Source of the DNA: a virus | IMG/VR virus record: IMGVR_UViG_3300050343_000117 | Location: 1 to 64,000 of that record | DNA: 64,000 nucleotides | Direction: 5' to 3' (one strand) | In this document: positions 1 to 9,387 of the stretch, piece after piece | Layout: every line of letters starts with the position of its first letter | Numbering within the stretch: the stretch's first letter is position 1 | Made by a program: the position numbers and the translations under genes | Notes under the pieces: generated by a model | Seen by the model: only the letters and a program-made list of their open reading frames with translations | Databases searched by the model: none | What the model was told of the DNA's origin: nothing

Positions 1-486
1 AACACGAACTTGGTCATCTTTGCGAACTAAAGATTCTCCGGTGTCTACTAGAGACTCATTGCGCATACGATACATACCCTGACCTACGTTTCCGTCTTCT
101 AGGACATACCATTTAGAATCTTCCATAAGAACGTCCATGATGTCCACGCCTGTCGATTCGTGTATCTTCTGCAATTGACTGTCTGAAAGGTCTCCGTGTT
201 CTTTGATCAATGCAAGTGCAGCACCATATCGAGCAACCAACGAAGAACCGCCTGGCGCTTTGGCCATAATCTTCTTTAGATTAAATACTAGACGATGAAA
301 CGAGGTATAGTTATCACGGTATGCATCACGGTTCGCCATCTTATCCATATCAAAATCCGGATTTTTCTTACCCTCGGCATCAATGATACCTGCTTTATAC
401 GCACCTGTTTCCTCGAACTTAGTAACGAGTAGTTTCAGAAAACGAATTGTATAGACCACATCTGCGGCTGACTTTAGGATGCCCAT
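1..486 (-). CDS. Conserved marine T4-like phage protein, 3' end outside window
   Basis: The frame opens at ATG 484-486 and stays open for 162 codons to the window edge, so the C-terminus is missing. The product begins MGILKSAADVVYTIRFLKLL and contains the stretch SSLVARYGAALALIKEHGDL. From memory this type of protein recurs in marine T4-like phages without an assigned function; I cannot name a domain. Its start overlaps the end of the next upstream gene by 13 bases, which suggests translational coupling within a minus-strand operon. Nothing in the visible part looks membrane-bound or enzymatic. Confidence 0.6.
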   Translation of the reverse strand, partial: MGILKSAADVVYTIRFLKLLVTKFEETGAYKAGIIDAEGKKNPDFDMDKMANRDAYRDNYTSFHRLVFNLKKIMAKAPGGSSLVARYGAALALIKEHGDLSDSQLQKIHESTGVDIMDVLMEDSKWYVLEDGNVGQGMYRMRNESLVDTGESLVRKDDQVRV

Positions 487-842
487 CTTATTTCTCTCAA
501 TTTATCTATTACGTATTTATCCATTTCGATACCTGTAATGTCATCATTTTTTATTGCCTGAAGAAAAACAAGGAATGGTTTGATAGTCGGCCACTGTTCT
601 AGAGGTATTTTCAACGCCAACATCTCCACCCCTGCTTCATAACCAAAGACATTGAAGATAACTATAAGGTGGTTTAAGATGAGTCTTTCTGCTAGGTCTC
701 CACTCTGGTGGTATCGATTGACCAGTCTCTTTACATACTTGAATCGTTTGAGATCATCAAAGAACTCTTCCCCGTCGATGTGCGTGGGGTTGTAGTAATG
801 TTTTGCAGCATAGACTACGATATTTTTACTATTCAACTTCAT
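474..842 (-). CDS. Small conserved phage protein (DUF7207-like)
   Basis: A 122-residue protein with the core FFDDLKRFKYVKRLVNRY, followed by SGDLAERLILNHLIVIFNVFG. It appears helical and soluble. This pattern resembles a family of small proteins found beside structural genes in marine T4-like phages (recalled as DUF7207, not checked). Function is unknown. It overlaps the preceding glycosyltransferase gene by 14 bases and the following gene by 13, so the three are probably co-translated. Confidence 0.6.
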   Translation of the reverse strand: MKLNSKNIVVYAAKHYYNPTHIDGEEFFDDLKRFKYVKRLVNRYHQSGDLAERLILNHLIVIFNVFGYEAGVEMLALKIPLEQWPTIKPFLVFLQAIKNDDITGIEMDKYVIDKLREIRWAS

Positions 843-1786
843 AATATGGGTCTTCGAACTCCGGTAATCTGTACCCTTTGGGGTACATTTCCATCTTATT
901 TAGTTTATCAATAAGATCCTGAATCCAGTCAAGATTAAGTTCTCCATGGCGAGTTGTGCTGTCAGTGTCTTGCATGTACAAGTATGAGTACTTGGGTTTC
1001 TCGTTCCTCACTCGCATATCCAACACGCCTTCGTATGCAAGTTTCTTTAATTGGTAGTATTGTAGTGCGTCCTCACCGATTCGATGGTCTGGACTAAACC
1101 TAGTATACTGTGCGCACGTACGCGAGTAGAATACAAGTCGATTGAGCGTGTTAGACATATCACCGTAGTCTATCGTGTAATCCTCAGCAACTTTGCGGTT
1201 TTCCATCCATTGCCTAGCAATCGACTCATCAATACCATCACGCATCATCTTTTGTATATCATGTTCCCTAACTTTGGGTATATATGTGTGTCGCGTCTGT
1301 CTTGTTTTCAAATCATGTGTCCACGAACACTTATGCTTCATCGGTATAAAGAAATGATCCTTTTTTACGGATCTACTATCTACCTGTTTCGAAAACAGAT
1401 CGAAGAAGTCTTCTCGTGGAGTTTGAACAGATAATTGATTCGCCAGACATATCATGTCCGGTGGAGAGTCACTTAGCGCAACGGTACGATAGAGGTTTCT
1501 ACCGTAGGGGGTGATCACATCATCACCATCAACCTGTACCATGTACTCGTTGTCGCTTTCTAGGAACTTATCGAGTAGTGAGTTTTTACCTGTCGATGGT
1601 GTGCCGTCTGATTCGGTTATATGATGTTCTATATCGTTAGACGCGCAGAAATCCGCAGGCCTGTTCAACATACTCTGAATTCAGAGAGTTTATTATGACC
1701 ACGGTCTCATTTGGTTTTAGGGTATTGAATTGACGGTGTAACGTTCTTAGATTACCACTGGTCAATACATAATATTTAAAAGACAT
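829..1786 (-). CDS. Glycosyltransferase-like protein (GT2/GT-A type), frameshifted
   Basis: The reading frame starts at ATG 1784-1786 (MSFKYYVLTSGNLRTLHRQF) and is broken by a single-base indel near 1650. The rest is open from about 1671 down to 829. After correction the protein is about 318 residues. It carries a DGDD motif (MVQVDGDDVITPYG) that fits the metal-binding DxD of GT-A glycosyltransferases, preceded by the loop ESDGTPSTGKNSLLDKFL. Its likely role is sugar transfer to virion proteins, DNA or host surface glycans; the acceptor is unknown. A real pseudogene is possible but less likely, given the many similar breaks in essential genes here. Confidence 0.55.
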
Positions 1787-1790
1787 GGAC

Positions 1791-2003
1791 CTATCCGCGA
1801 TAGATCCCCGCTTCTTTCAATTTAGCAACTAGGACATCTTTCTTACGACGCTTATCTAATCTAACGCCGTGGAGTTTACCTAACCTATCTAATTCCGATT
1901 TAGTCATATCTTCGATCAGACGAAGATCCATGCAGTGCCTTTCAGTAACTACTCGATTTGGCGGATCTTGACGAAAAAGATTTAGAATATAATCGACCAA
2001 CAT
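1791..2003 (-). CDS. Small protein with SAP/HeH-like helix-extended-helix motif
   Basis: A 70-residue protein. Its C-terminal half (about residues 33-67) reads MTKSELDRLGKLHGVRLDKR followed by RKKDVLVAKLKEAGI. This fits the SAP/HeH/LEM helix-extended-helix fold, which commonly binds DNA or acts as a small docking module in phage proteins. The N-terminus is short and hydrophobic-basic. It lies four bases upstream of the glycosyltransferase start, so the two are probably co-transcribed. The domain assignment rests on the pattern only. Confidence 0.55.
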   Translation of the reverse strand: MLVDYILNLFRQDPPNRVVTERHCMDLRLIEDMTKSELDRLGKLHGVRLDKRRKKDVLVAKLKEAGIYRG

Positions 2004-2022
2004 AATAATATAACCTATTCAA

Positions 2023-2920
2023 TTACTTGACTGGTGTTTTATCACCATTCGATAAATTATCTGCACCGCTACGAGCAGGGGATTGTTTCATGTCCTTACC
2101 GCCCGCTTTGAAAGTCTTATTATGACTATCTTCTTCGTTGTCTTCGATTTTCTTCTCAGACTTCTTATGCATCGCAATGACTTTCTTGTCATGTTCGGAT
2201 GAATGATCATCATGCTTTTCACCAGCAAGTGCACCCTTCTTAGGGTCAGCCGCTTCAAGCGAATGCGGACCACATCTCTTCAAATGCAGAACGGAACTCT
2301 ACACTTTCAATCTTAGAGATTTCTGCTTTCTTGTCGGCAGTTTTAGGATTCTTTTTGATATCAGAATCGCCATCTGCTTCTGGTTCTGCATCTGGTTCTT
2401 CTTCAGAGTCATCATCTTTCTTTTTAGGTGGGAAAGGTTTCTTCTTCTTGTCCTTTGGTTCTTCTTCGGACTCTTCTTCGTCTTTCTCTACTTCTTCTTT
2501 CTTCGCTGGTTTCTTACCACCATCGATCGCGTCATCCGTTGCGGCACGCTTCTTGTGTAGATATTCATCAGAAGAATCTACATCACCATCATTGTCGATG
2601 TCCTTGTCCTTACGATCAGCGAACTTCTTATCATTTGCTTTATCGTCTACCGGATCAAGTTTCTTCTCAGACACTTCTTCGAGTTCTACTTCTTCGAAAA
2701 TCTTACCCATCTGTTTAGCACTAACCGTTTTGAAATCACCAAATTCGTTAGTTAATTTGAAAGATAACTTACCTTTATCTTGGTTCATCTGGACAGTATA
2801 TCGTTTACCGTCCTTACCTTGAATTCCGCCTTTATCTCTGATCTTGGCTTCATCCACAGTTTTTTCTCCGGAGACCATTCCCAAATACGCCTCCATAATT
2901 TTATTGATATCTGACATCAT
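2023..2920 (-). CDS. Highly charged acidic/basic protein with an EF-hand-like loop, frameshifted
   Basis: Two overlapping frames (2255-2920 and 2023-2283) join into one protein if one T is removed near 2260: the product then runs EMWSAFA into EAADPKKGALAGEKHDDH. The joined protein is about 298 residues. The N-terminus reads INKIMEAYLGMVSGEKTVDEA. The centre has KDKDIDNDGDVDSSDEYLHK, which fits a calcium-binding EF-hand/dockerin loop. The remainder is a low-complexity Asp/Glu/Lys tract with KKKPFPPKKK. Such charged proteins in T4-like phages are often internal head or scaffold components; that role is inferred here. Confidence 0.55.
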
Positions 2921-2934
2921 TAGTCTCCGTTAGT

Positions 2935-3243
2935 TTACGCGTCAAAAAACATTTTGACGACTACACCAGCAAAGACGGTCGCAGATAATGTAATAATATA
3001 TTGCATTACTTTAACGGTCTTTCCTTGCTCTTGGACCGAATCTTCTATATCATCCATACGCATGGAAAATCTATTCATTCGTTCAAAGTGTTGTGAGTTT
3101 GCCTTCTCTATGTTTATAAGTTTTTCTTCTGCACGAGCTAGATCGATCATTGCATCGGAAAGTTTGTCTATCTTGTCCTCGATTCTTGCGAGGCGTTGTT
3201 CTTCACGTTGCACATGCTCTTGTAATATGGTAGTATCTGCCAT
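2935..3243 (-). CDS. Coiled-coil protein with C-terminal membrane anchor (XhlA-like)
   Basis: A 102-residue protein. Residues 5-75 form a strongly heptad-patterned coiled coil (EEQRLARIEDKIDKLSDAMI), and residues 80-99 form one hydrophobic helix (YIITLSATVFAGVVVKMFF). This architecture matches XhlA/haemolysin-type small phage proteins that associate with membranes during lysis. A late promoter box lies about 106 bases upstream at 3349-3356, so late expression is likely. A role in lysis or membrane anchoring is inference. Confidence 0.55.
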   Translation of the reverse strand: MADTTILQEHVQREEQRLARIEDKIDKLSDAMIDLARAEEKLINIEKANSQHFERMNRFSMRMDDIEDSVQEQGKTVKVMQYIITLSATVFAGVVVKMFFDA

Positions 3244-3348
3244 TTTCGATTAGCCCATTAAGTGTTAATTATATAAGTCGTATTTGATATAATTAATATA
3301 ATTTAATGTAATTATTCTCTGTTGACTTATTAGTTAAGGTTACGTTCT

Positions 3349-3356
3349 TATTTATA
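3349..3356 (-). promoter_or_regulatory. T4-type late promoter box
   Basis: The minus strand reads TATAAATA, the exact T4 late promoter -10 element recognised by RNA polymerase with gp55. It sits in a 120-base gap between two gene pairs and points at the coiled-coil membrane protein gene that starts at 3243. Confidence 0.6.
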
Positions 3357-3364
3357 CGAATTAA

Positions 3365-3684
3365 TTACCAAGCTTTGCACGACCAGTATCGCGCTTTCCA
3401 CTTCGGGCCAGGATCAGAACAATTATGTCTGGCACTGAAAACTTTTTCGACGAGCAGGGTTGTCTCTTTTGATTTCCATATTTGGATCACCGAATGAAAC
3501 CTTGACGACATTACCCTTCTCGTTCTTTGTATATACGTAGAACTTCTTAGAACCACCACGTACAGGTTTGTTCAAAGTAACTTTTCTTACCTTGATACTC
3601 TGCTTCGGTCAGTTCTAACTCTTCGTCGAGAGACTTACACGCCTCACAACACCCTTCTTCTACGTACTGTTTAAACTTTTTCAT
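3365..3684 (-). CDS. Conserved small phage protein with basic Cys/Trp-rich C-terminus, two frameshifts
   Basis: The gene opens at ATG 3682-3684 (MKKFKQYVEEGCCEACKSLD) and ends at TAA 3365-3367. Removing one A in the run near 3590 and one T in the TTTT run near 3442 restores a 105-residue protein. The span is 320 bases, which is 106 codons plus two extra bases, exactly as expected for two insertions. The C-terminal signature is FSARHNCSDPGPKWKARYWS, ending CKAW. The N-terminus resembles a T4 capsid-targeting peptide (MKxFxxYxEE). Function is unknown; packaging into the head is inferred. The start overlaps the upstream stop. Confidence 0.65.
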
Positions 3685-4561
3685 TTTGCAAGTAATGCCT
3701 TTGCTTTGGCGTACGATCGTGGAAAGCGAATGTACGAGACTTACCGTCTTTTTCGTCCTTGACCACATAACCAGATTTGGTCATCTTAGTGATCTTCGCC
3801 ATTCCCATTCTCTTATGCGCCCATTCCTTTAGTTGCGTATACGGTAGTTTTCGTAGTCAATTCGACTCCTTCTTCAAGTTCAATGAACCTTTATCTCTGC
3901 GCCTTTACTCTTTACTGCTTTTTTGAATTGCACATTTAAGTTTTTGCATCACCACGAGTTCCTCTGATCTTGAAGGAGCCTCTGAATCCGTGACAAGACC
4001 CCCATGCCTTTAGTTGCAAGCTTTGTACCAATTTCAGATGGTTTTGCGGTACTGTTTTCATCAAGTCGAACTTAATATTAGTTTCTGAACTGATTCCTCT
4101 AACCCTTCACGCATAAGTTTACCACCTTTCACTCTGAATCCGTTATCTTTTAGGATTTTAGTAATAGTGGTCCTCTTTACCAAGTCGTCCATATCCTTGA
4201 GCAACTTAGTCAAACCCATGAATGCTTTATCCTGTACACTTAAAGAGGAATTCATAAACATAACACGTGCGAATGCAGCGGCCTTCTCGAACTCAATACC
4301 CTTTTTCTTATGTTTCAAGAGTTCATTAGATATCTTTTCAAAATCTGCGGCTTCATCAAGTTCAACTGACTCCTTTACAGGTTTGCCGTTTTTAGAAATG
4401 ATACCCTTGTATCCTTCCTTTTCCTTATCGGCAAGGAATTTCTTGGCGTATGTCAATAGGTGAAACGGCATCGTACGAATAGGTCCTTTCTTTGACATTG
4501 CGTACTTCACCACAAACTTATCTTTATTTGCGGATTCTCTTAGTTCAAAAAAATCTTTCAC
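3681..4561 (-). CDS. Conserved late phage protein(s), heavily frameshifted
   Basis: The first 166 codons are open (4061-4561): MKDFFELRESANKDKFVVKY, with a helical stretch ADFEKISNELLKHKKKG. After 4061 every frame is interrupted, yet coding-like pieces continue: FDLDENSTAKPSEIGTKLAT, then FRGSFKIRGTRGDAK and FKKAVKSKGAEIKV, then MAKITKMTKSGYVVKDEKD, ending AKAKALLAK with TGA at 3681-3683 overlapping the next ATG. At least four indels are needed. It could be one protein of about 290 residues or two adjacent ones; I cannot decide. The N-terminus fits a capsid-targeting peptide. Confidence 0.45.
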
Positions 4562-4562
4562 T

Positions 4563-4745
4563 TTAACTTCCTCTTGATGCGCCTCGAAATACCTTAGATG
4601 GAGCGCGGTTTGTATTATTTAATTTGAGACTGGGGCCTTGCGACCCCGTCATGTTAAACTTATTATTTTCAGAACTAGTAGACTGCAACCTTTCTCGTTT
4701 CTCTTGAGACATCTTTTTGTTGCGAGGTTTCTTAGTCTTACTCAT
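4563..4745 (-). CDS. Small basic protein, unknown
   Basis: A 60-residue, Lys/Arg/Ser/Asn-rich protein (MSKTKKPRNKKMSQEKRERL) with no hydrophobic segment. It ends one base before the next gene begins, which suggests an operon with the packaged-protein candidates to its left. The composition suggests nucleic-acid binding or disorder. No family is recognised. Confidence 0.45.
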   Translation of the reverse strand: MSKTKKPRNKKMSQEKRERLQSTSSENNKFNMTGSQGPSLKLNNTNRAPSKVFRGASRGS

Positions 4746-4760
4746 ATTTATTCCTTATTT

Positions 4761-4785
4761 TAGACGGTCTTGTGCAGACCGCCTT
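4761..4785 (-). other. Intercistronic hairpin, no U-tract
   Basis: Arms CGGTCT and AGACCG flank the loop TGTGC (4765-4781), and the stem can extend by imperfect pairs. It sits between the end of the adhesin gene and the small basic protein gene. The downstream minus-strand sequence is A/T-rich but lacks a clean U-tract, so processing or partial attenuation is as likely as termination. Confidence 0.3.
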
Positions 4786-4815
4786 GCTTCTCTTATTTCA
4801 GTAAACCTTTTCATG

Positions 4816-6991
4816 TTATCCTACTGCGACCGATTCACCGAACGTAGCATATTCACCAGCATCAAACGCGGTTAGTTTGGTTGGTTGCGCAGATAGATCA
4901 CTGGCATCGTAGACATAGACTGAACCACTTCGATCTCCATTGTCGTCGTCCTCTTCGGCACCAACAACAATAGTATTACGGAAAGCATCAAGGGAACCTC
5001 CGAATTTATCACCCGAAGCACCATCAAACGCAGATAGTTTAGTCGGTTGAGCAGATAGATCATTTGCATCATAAACGTATACTGAGCCAGGTCCAGGCCA
5101 CCCCGCATCACCTTCATACCAAGCACCCACAATAATCTTATCAGAGGTGGTAGCAACCGTAATCCCGAAGTTATCATCCGAAGTACCATCAAACGCGGTT
5201 AGTTTGGTTGGTTGCGCAGATAGATCATTTGCATCATAAACGTATACTGAATCCGGAAGTTATCTCCGATGTTGTCGATACGAGTATCTCATTCCAACCA
5301 TGACCTAGATCGGTATACCCAGAAAAGCACCATTGTTACTGTTAACACCAGAGGAACTTACAAAGATGTAGTTACCTGCAACTTCAATATCTCCAGTTCC
5401 GAAGTTGTCATTTCTTGGGCCTGTTACTTCTTTGATAAGAGACCCGTCTTCTTCATTAAAGATAAAGAATCTGCCGACAGATGTGTCCAGAGCTTCACCA
5501 ACGACAATTCTTCCAGAACCGTATGCAACATTACGACCAAATTGACCACCACCACCAGCGGTAGGTCTTTCGATAGACATCACTTCAGTTCCATCTTCTT
5601 CGAACAATTGGACACGTCCAGCGTTATTGTATGCACTAGAACCAACAAGGAATCTTGAATGATTTTCTTGCGTATCGACAGAGGAACCAAATTGATCACC
5701 CGCCGATCCATTTAATCGAGTAATTAAATCTGCCTGTATCGTCTGATAGGTTGAAAATACCAGTGCGACATCGGTTCTAGTACCTACGTAAAGTTTACCT
5801 TCACATTCTATTAACCATGCACCCACACCGTCTATTGAAGGACTATTGTTTTCTGCAATGAAACTGTAAACATGAGTCGTTGTTGTCCAGTGATTATTTG
5901 CACCATATGGCTACCATAGAATATAAGACCGCACCGTTTGCACCATTCGCATTAGCATTGTTGTGTGTTGATGAATCTGTGATTGTGAGTTATCTACTAT
6001 GACATAATCGTCAGTTACTATAAGTCTATTGCTTTGACCACCAAAGTCATTATTTGGTGGGTAAGGATAGTTGGATCCTAGAGACGAGTCTGTCCAGTAA
6101 TCCGTCATTCCCGATGTTAGTGCAAGGGCGCCAGGTCCATATATGGTGTTTGTTAGATTGATTTTACCATTATATGGAGAGTCTGGAGAAGAGTTTACGT
6201 GGCCTGGTCCTGCTGGACCATAACCAAATGCAACATATTCACCATCTGAAGTAGTGAAAGCACCGTATTCTGCGCCTCTGTAACCGTCGCCGATTTCTTG
6301 GTTTTGTTGGCCAGTTGGTAAACCATCAGCACCTAACGCGAATCTGTATACTTTACCTGAGTTTGGATAACCTCCTTGGTCATCATATGGCACACCTACC
6401 CAAAGACTACGTGGGTAAAGATCAGTTGGTTCCGTCAGTAACAGTCTTGGATTCTACCGAATGTCAAGAGATCCACCAGAGTCATTATCGACAGCAAGAA
6501 CCTGTTGAACATATACATATTCATAATATCTTGTAGCAAGTCGATTTCCGTCTAAAGATGCATTGTACTTCTTGCTGACCGAAGTTAGCGTCTGTTACGT
6601 TTGGTCCGTATAGTGTGCGTACTAAACTGCCAGTCGTTCTATCAAAAACTAAAATACGACCACTGTTATTGCCACCGCCAGTATAGTGCAGGTTACCTAC
6701 GAATATATTATCACCGGCCATAAAGATAGAAGAACCTACCATTTGACCACTCGGAGTAGGAAGAGTTGTGTTGTTACCATCCTGATTCATGATGAACGCT
6801 TGACCACCGAAGCTATTGCCGAACATTGCAGTAGTGGCTACAGTCCAAGTGCCTTCAGCTACTGGTGATGTAGATGATGTCGAGCCACTAGAAGATGATT
6901 CTGGTCCTACGTATGGTGGGTTGTCTGCGTCTACACCGGCAATTACTTGACCGGCATGAAACACCGCACCCGCTAAAATTTGATTTGCCAT
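4816..6991 (-). CDS. Tail fibre/adhesin with FG-GAP-like beta-propeller repeats, multiply frameshifted
   Basis: Fragments at 6521-6991, about 5911-6453, 5305-5826 and 4816-5250 form one gene of about 725 codons. The N-terminus is MANQILAGAVFHAGQVIAGV, a typical marine fibre start. The body repeats blades such as GSVYVYDANDLSAQPTKL followed by FDGASGDKFGG, three clear copies at the C-terminal end, matching FG-GAP/integrin-like propeller repeats. The copies are also direct DNA repeats (e.g. 5059-5091 and 5218-5250). At least four indels are needed, plus an in-frame TAG at 6454-6456. The predicted role is host binding or a virion surface decoration. Related VYDKNNLSSSPLEI blades occur in the fibre at the right end. 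Confidence 0.6.
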
Positions 6992-7013
6992 TTGTTCTAA
7001 ATTCCTTTAAGTT

Positions 7014-7286
7014 TTATGCTAAGTCTTTGTCATGGTTCAGGCCGCCTTTCTTCTTCTTGACGATGAAAGCGTTAACCCTTGCCATTCCCCATTGTTGTGG
7101 TGTGGTGCCTGGGCGGTGACCCGTTTTCCATGCCGCAACACCTCTATTATATACTTTACGCAAAGTGTCCGATGATATACCAGACTTCTTTGACTTCGCT
7201 GCGATACCATCTGGACCTTCATCAAGGTCTAGGGTATCATACATGCCGTATCTTTTTTCTTCAAGATATTTTTTAAATTTTATCAT
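7014..7286 (-). CDS. DUF5824-like phage protein with capsid-targeting-like N-terminus
   Basis: The chosen start is MIKFKKYLEEKRYGMYDTLD, because this matches the usual N-terminus of the family and resembles the T4 capsid-targeting peptide. The core GIAAKSKKSGISSDTLRKVY, then NRGVAAWKTGHRPGTTPQQW and GMARVNAFI, is highly characteristic of DUF5824 proteins in marine T4-like phages (from memory). The function is not established. The gene lies just upstream of the adhesin stop and belongs to a block of likely head-packaged proteins. An in-frame ATG at 7302-7304 would add six residues. Confidence 0.7.
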   Translation of the reverse strand: MIKFKKYLEEKRYGMYDTLDLDEGPDGIAAKSKKSGISSDTLRKVYNRGVAAWKTGHRPGTTPQQWGMARVNAFIVKKKKGGLNHDKDLA

Positions 7287-7386
7287 GCCAAATCTCCTAA
7301 TCATTTTGCAAGTACTTTACATCATATCCAGTCCAAACTTACGAATTGCATTCAGCAGCATGCAAATTCATTGCAGACCTTCCATC

Positions 7387-8198
7387 TTATGGACTACCTT
7401 CTAATTCTTTCTTGATGTATTGCGCAACTTTAGTGTATTTATTCTTATTGATAGTCTTGGCTCCGATCTTATGCATTAAGTCTGGTACCCAGTTTTCTAG
7501 ACAACTCATTTTCTTCTGCAACACAATTAGGGACCATCTTGTTCCCTTTCTTTCTTCATACCAACTTCTTTGTACCCATCCCAACAATCTTCGTCGTACA
7601 TGTCCTTGAATGACTTGGTGTACTTGGATGGTTTAGTCTTGGCAGTTGTATCGCCAGGCGCTGGTTTGTATGCAGACTCATCATCGTCTGCCTTCTTACC
7701 ATGTTTCTTGAAGTGTGCATCACGTTTGACCTTGGTCGACTTTTCTAGTCCCTTATGGTAACGCGATGGTTGAGTACCTTCACGATCCTTTATATCTGGG
7801 TCCTGTGACTCGTACTTGATTTCAGGACTCGATGTCTTGAAGTCTTTCTTACGCATGATAGTTTTGTTCACTACTTCGAACTCACCGTTCTTATAGTTCA
7901 CCACAACAGGGAGATTTAGATCGGACTGCATATCTTTCAATACTGCTTCCGCATCTCCGTGTTTCTTTACGTCTTTGCCCTTATTCTTTGCGATCTTCTT
8001 AAACAACCGTTGGAGTTCTGTAACCTTGATAGCAGGGTCATTTCTCTTATCGTTCATACGGTCTGCGAAGTGTCGTGTAAATTCGATGTCGATGTCGAAC
8101 TTCTTCAACAAACGGTCACCGAACTTTTCTAAATCATTGAGTTGCTTTTGGGTCACGTCTTCGGAGATCAACTCCACAGACTCTAACCACTTGCGCAT
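7387..8198 (-). CDS. C-terminal part of nucleotidyltransferase-type internal protein, or separate protein
   Basis: The frame 7527-8198 encodes FGDRLLKKFDIDIEFTRHFA, then DRMNDKRNDPAIKVTELQRL, and a Lys/Asp-rich tail with PSKYTKSFKDMYDEDCWDGY. After two indels (about 7550 and 7460) it continues as MKKKGNKMVPNCVAEENE and then KYTKVAQYIKKELEGSP, ending at 7387. Upstream it reads in frame from LGANYVIVETNDGKKMRKWL after one indel near 8250, so it is probably the second half of the 8240-8987 protein. This domain is common in marine T4-like phages and is of unknown function; packaging in the capsid is inferred from its N-terminal partner. Confidence 0.55.
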
Positions 8199-8239
8199 CT
8201 TCTTGCCATCGTTAGTCTCAACGATAACATAGTTCGCGC

Positions 8240-8987
8240 CTAGGATCGGATATGAGTAGCGACCTCTTCACTTTCTTTGATCACTACCATATCACCGACT
8301 TCGAACAGTTCGCCTTGCACGAACTTCTCTCGTGCTTCGGACACTGTCGCTAGTTCTATATGACTACGGAATTCGCTGGCTTCCTTCAGTCCCATACCCT
8401 TACGCACGTCGTTGAACAACTTACGTGTGTCTGGGTTAGACATTGACTTAGGAACCCCTTGCGAAAATGCAACGAAATCATTCTTTGATGCGTTCTCTCG
8501 TTGTTTAGAGGCAGACATGCCCTCAACTCCAACAGAATCCGGATCTCTCTTACCGGCGGATACTATTTTGATAGATTTGAAGTTGTAGAAACCGTGTCTG
8601 GCCTTTGTCCCATTGTACTTGTTCAACAGGACATCGAATTCTGTAATTCTGTCGTCACCTACAACCATAGTTACTGACTTATAACCTTGGTCATACAGTG
8701 CGACCATGGCGTTGATAGCGGTCTTGACCGACTTATCCACCATGATATTCCGTGCATGTTTCGGAAACATCTTACGTGTGTGTTTGATTTTGTCGGAGTA
8801 CGATAGCGGATTCTTCTTTGCGTCCTGTGACTGTGACGCAAATACTTTATAGTCTGCTTTCCCAGACTTCATGTGCTAACGCATCCATTACCTTGCCGTG
8901 ACCCATCGTAGGTGGATTCATACGACCAAACGTGAAATAGACTTCGCGTTCTTCTTCGACAAGGTATTGACTAAAATTCTTAATCAC
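8240..8987 (-). CDS. Nucleotidyltransferase (HxGH/cytidylyltransferase fold), frameshifted
   Basis: The gene probably starts at GTG 8985-8987: IKNFSQYLVEEE, then VYFTFGRMNPPTMGHGKV. The NPPTMGHG element is the HxGH-type signature of adenylyl/cytidylyltransferases. After an indel near 8868 the frame 8240-8872 continues with SQSQDAKKNPLSYSDKIKHT, MVVGDDRITEFDVLL and GMSASKQREN, the latter standing for the xSSTxxR motif. The substrate is unknown. The N-terminal peptide resembles a capsid-targeting sequence, so the enzyme may be packaged and injected. The start codon overlaps the upstream TGA. Confidence 0.65.
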
Positions 8988-9358
8988 TTTTTATCGCCCG
9001 CCTTTATTTTGTTTCTTTTACGTTCCATTTCTTGCTTACGAACGACTTTGATGAGTTTTCGGGCGGTGACGATCTAATTTTGACTGCATTGCCGGTTTGT
9101 CCAGTCGCTTCTCGATTTCTCTCTTACGAGCGACTGTCATCTCGGACTTATCTTGTCCTTTGGTAATCTTTGATACCAATGCGTTACGTGCTTGTTTACG
9201 TGCACGTTTCTTCAAGTGACATCCATTGATGCAGTTTTTCTTTCTGCACGTTTACGCGCCATGGCGATTCGTGCTTTGTTCTTTTTCATTCGCATCGCGA
9301 GTTTACGACGTTGTGTCATGTCGAGTACTTCCGATACCATGTCTTTAAATGACAGCAT
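8984..9358 (-). CDS. Very basic conserved phage protein, frameshifted
   Basis: It begins MLSFKDMVSEVLDMTQRRKL and continues with MRMKKNKARIAMARKRAE. Two compensating indels (about 9217 and 9070) connect this to KKRARKQARNALVSKITKGQ, then KREIEKRLDKPAMQSKL and ARKLIKVVRKQEMERK. The product is about 124 residues, extremely Arg/Lys-rich and helical, typical of a DNA-condensing or head-packaged protein. The ending TGA overlaps the start of the nucleotidyltransferase. The N-terminus again looks like a capsid-targeting peptide. The family is recognised from marine T4-like phages without a function. Confidence 0.55.
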
Positions 9359-9387
9359 GTCATTTTCCTCTATTGGTTTATTCCATA

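Noticed and set aside
2331-2822. Ser/Phe-rich plus-strand open frame
   Set aside because: It is the mirror of the Asp/Glu/Lys-rich gene on the minus strand; low-complexity codons leave the reverse frame open.
4816-5250. CRISPR-like repeats near 5 kb
   Set aside because: The repeats are in frame and encode propeller blades, with no unique spacers of constant length.
6454-6456. In-frame TAG inside the propeller adhesin, suggesting amber recoding
   Set aside because: Other genes in the window end normally with TAG, and the same gene has several indels, so an error is simpler.
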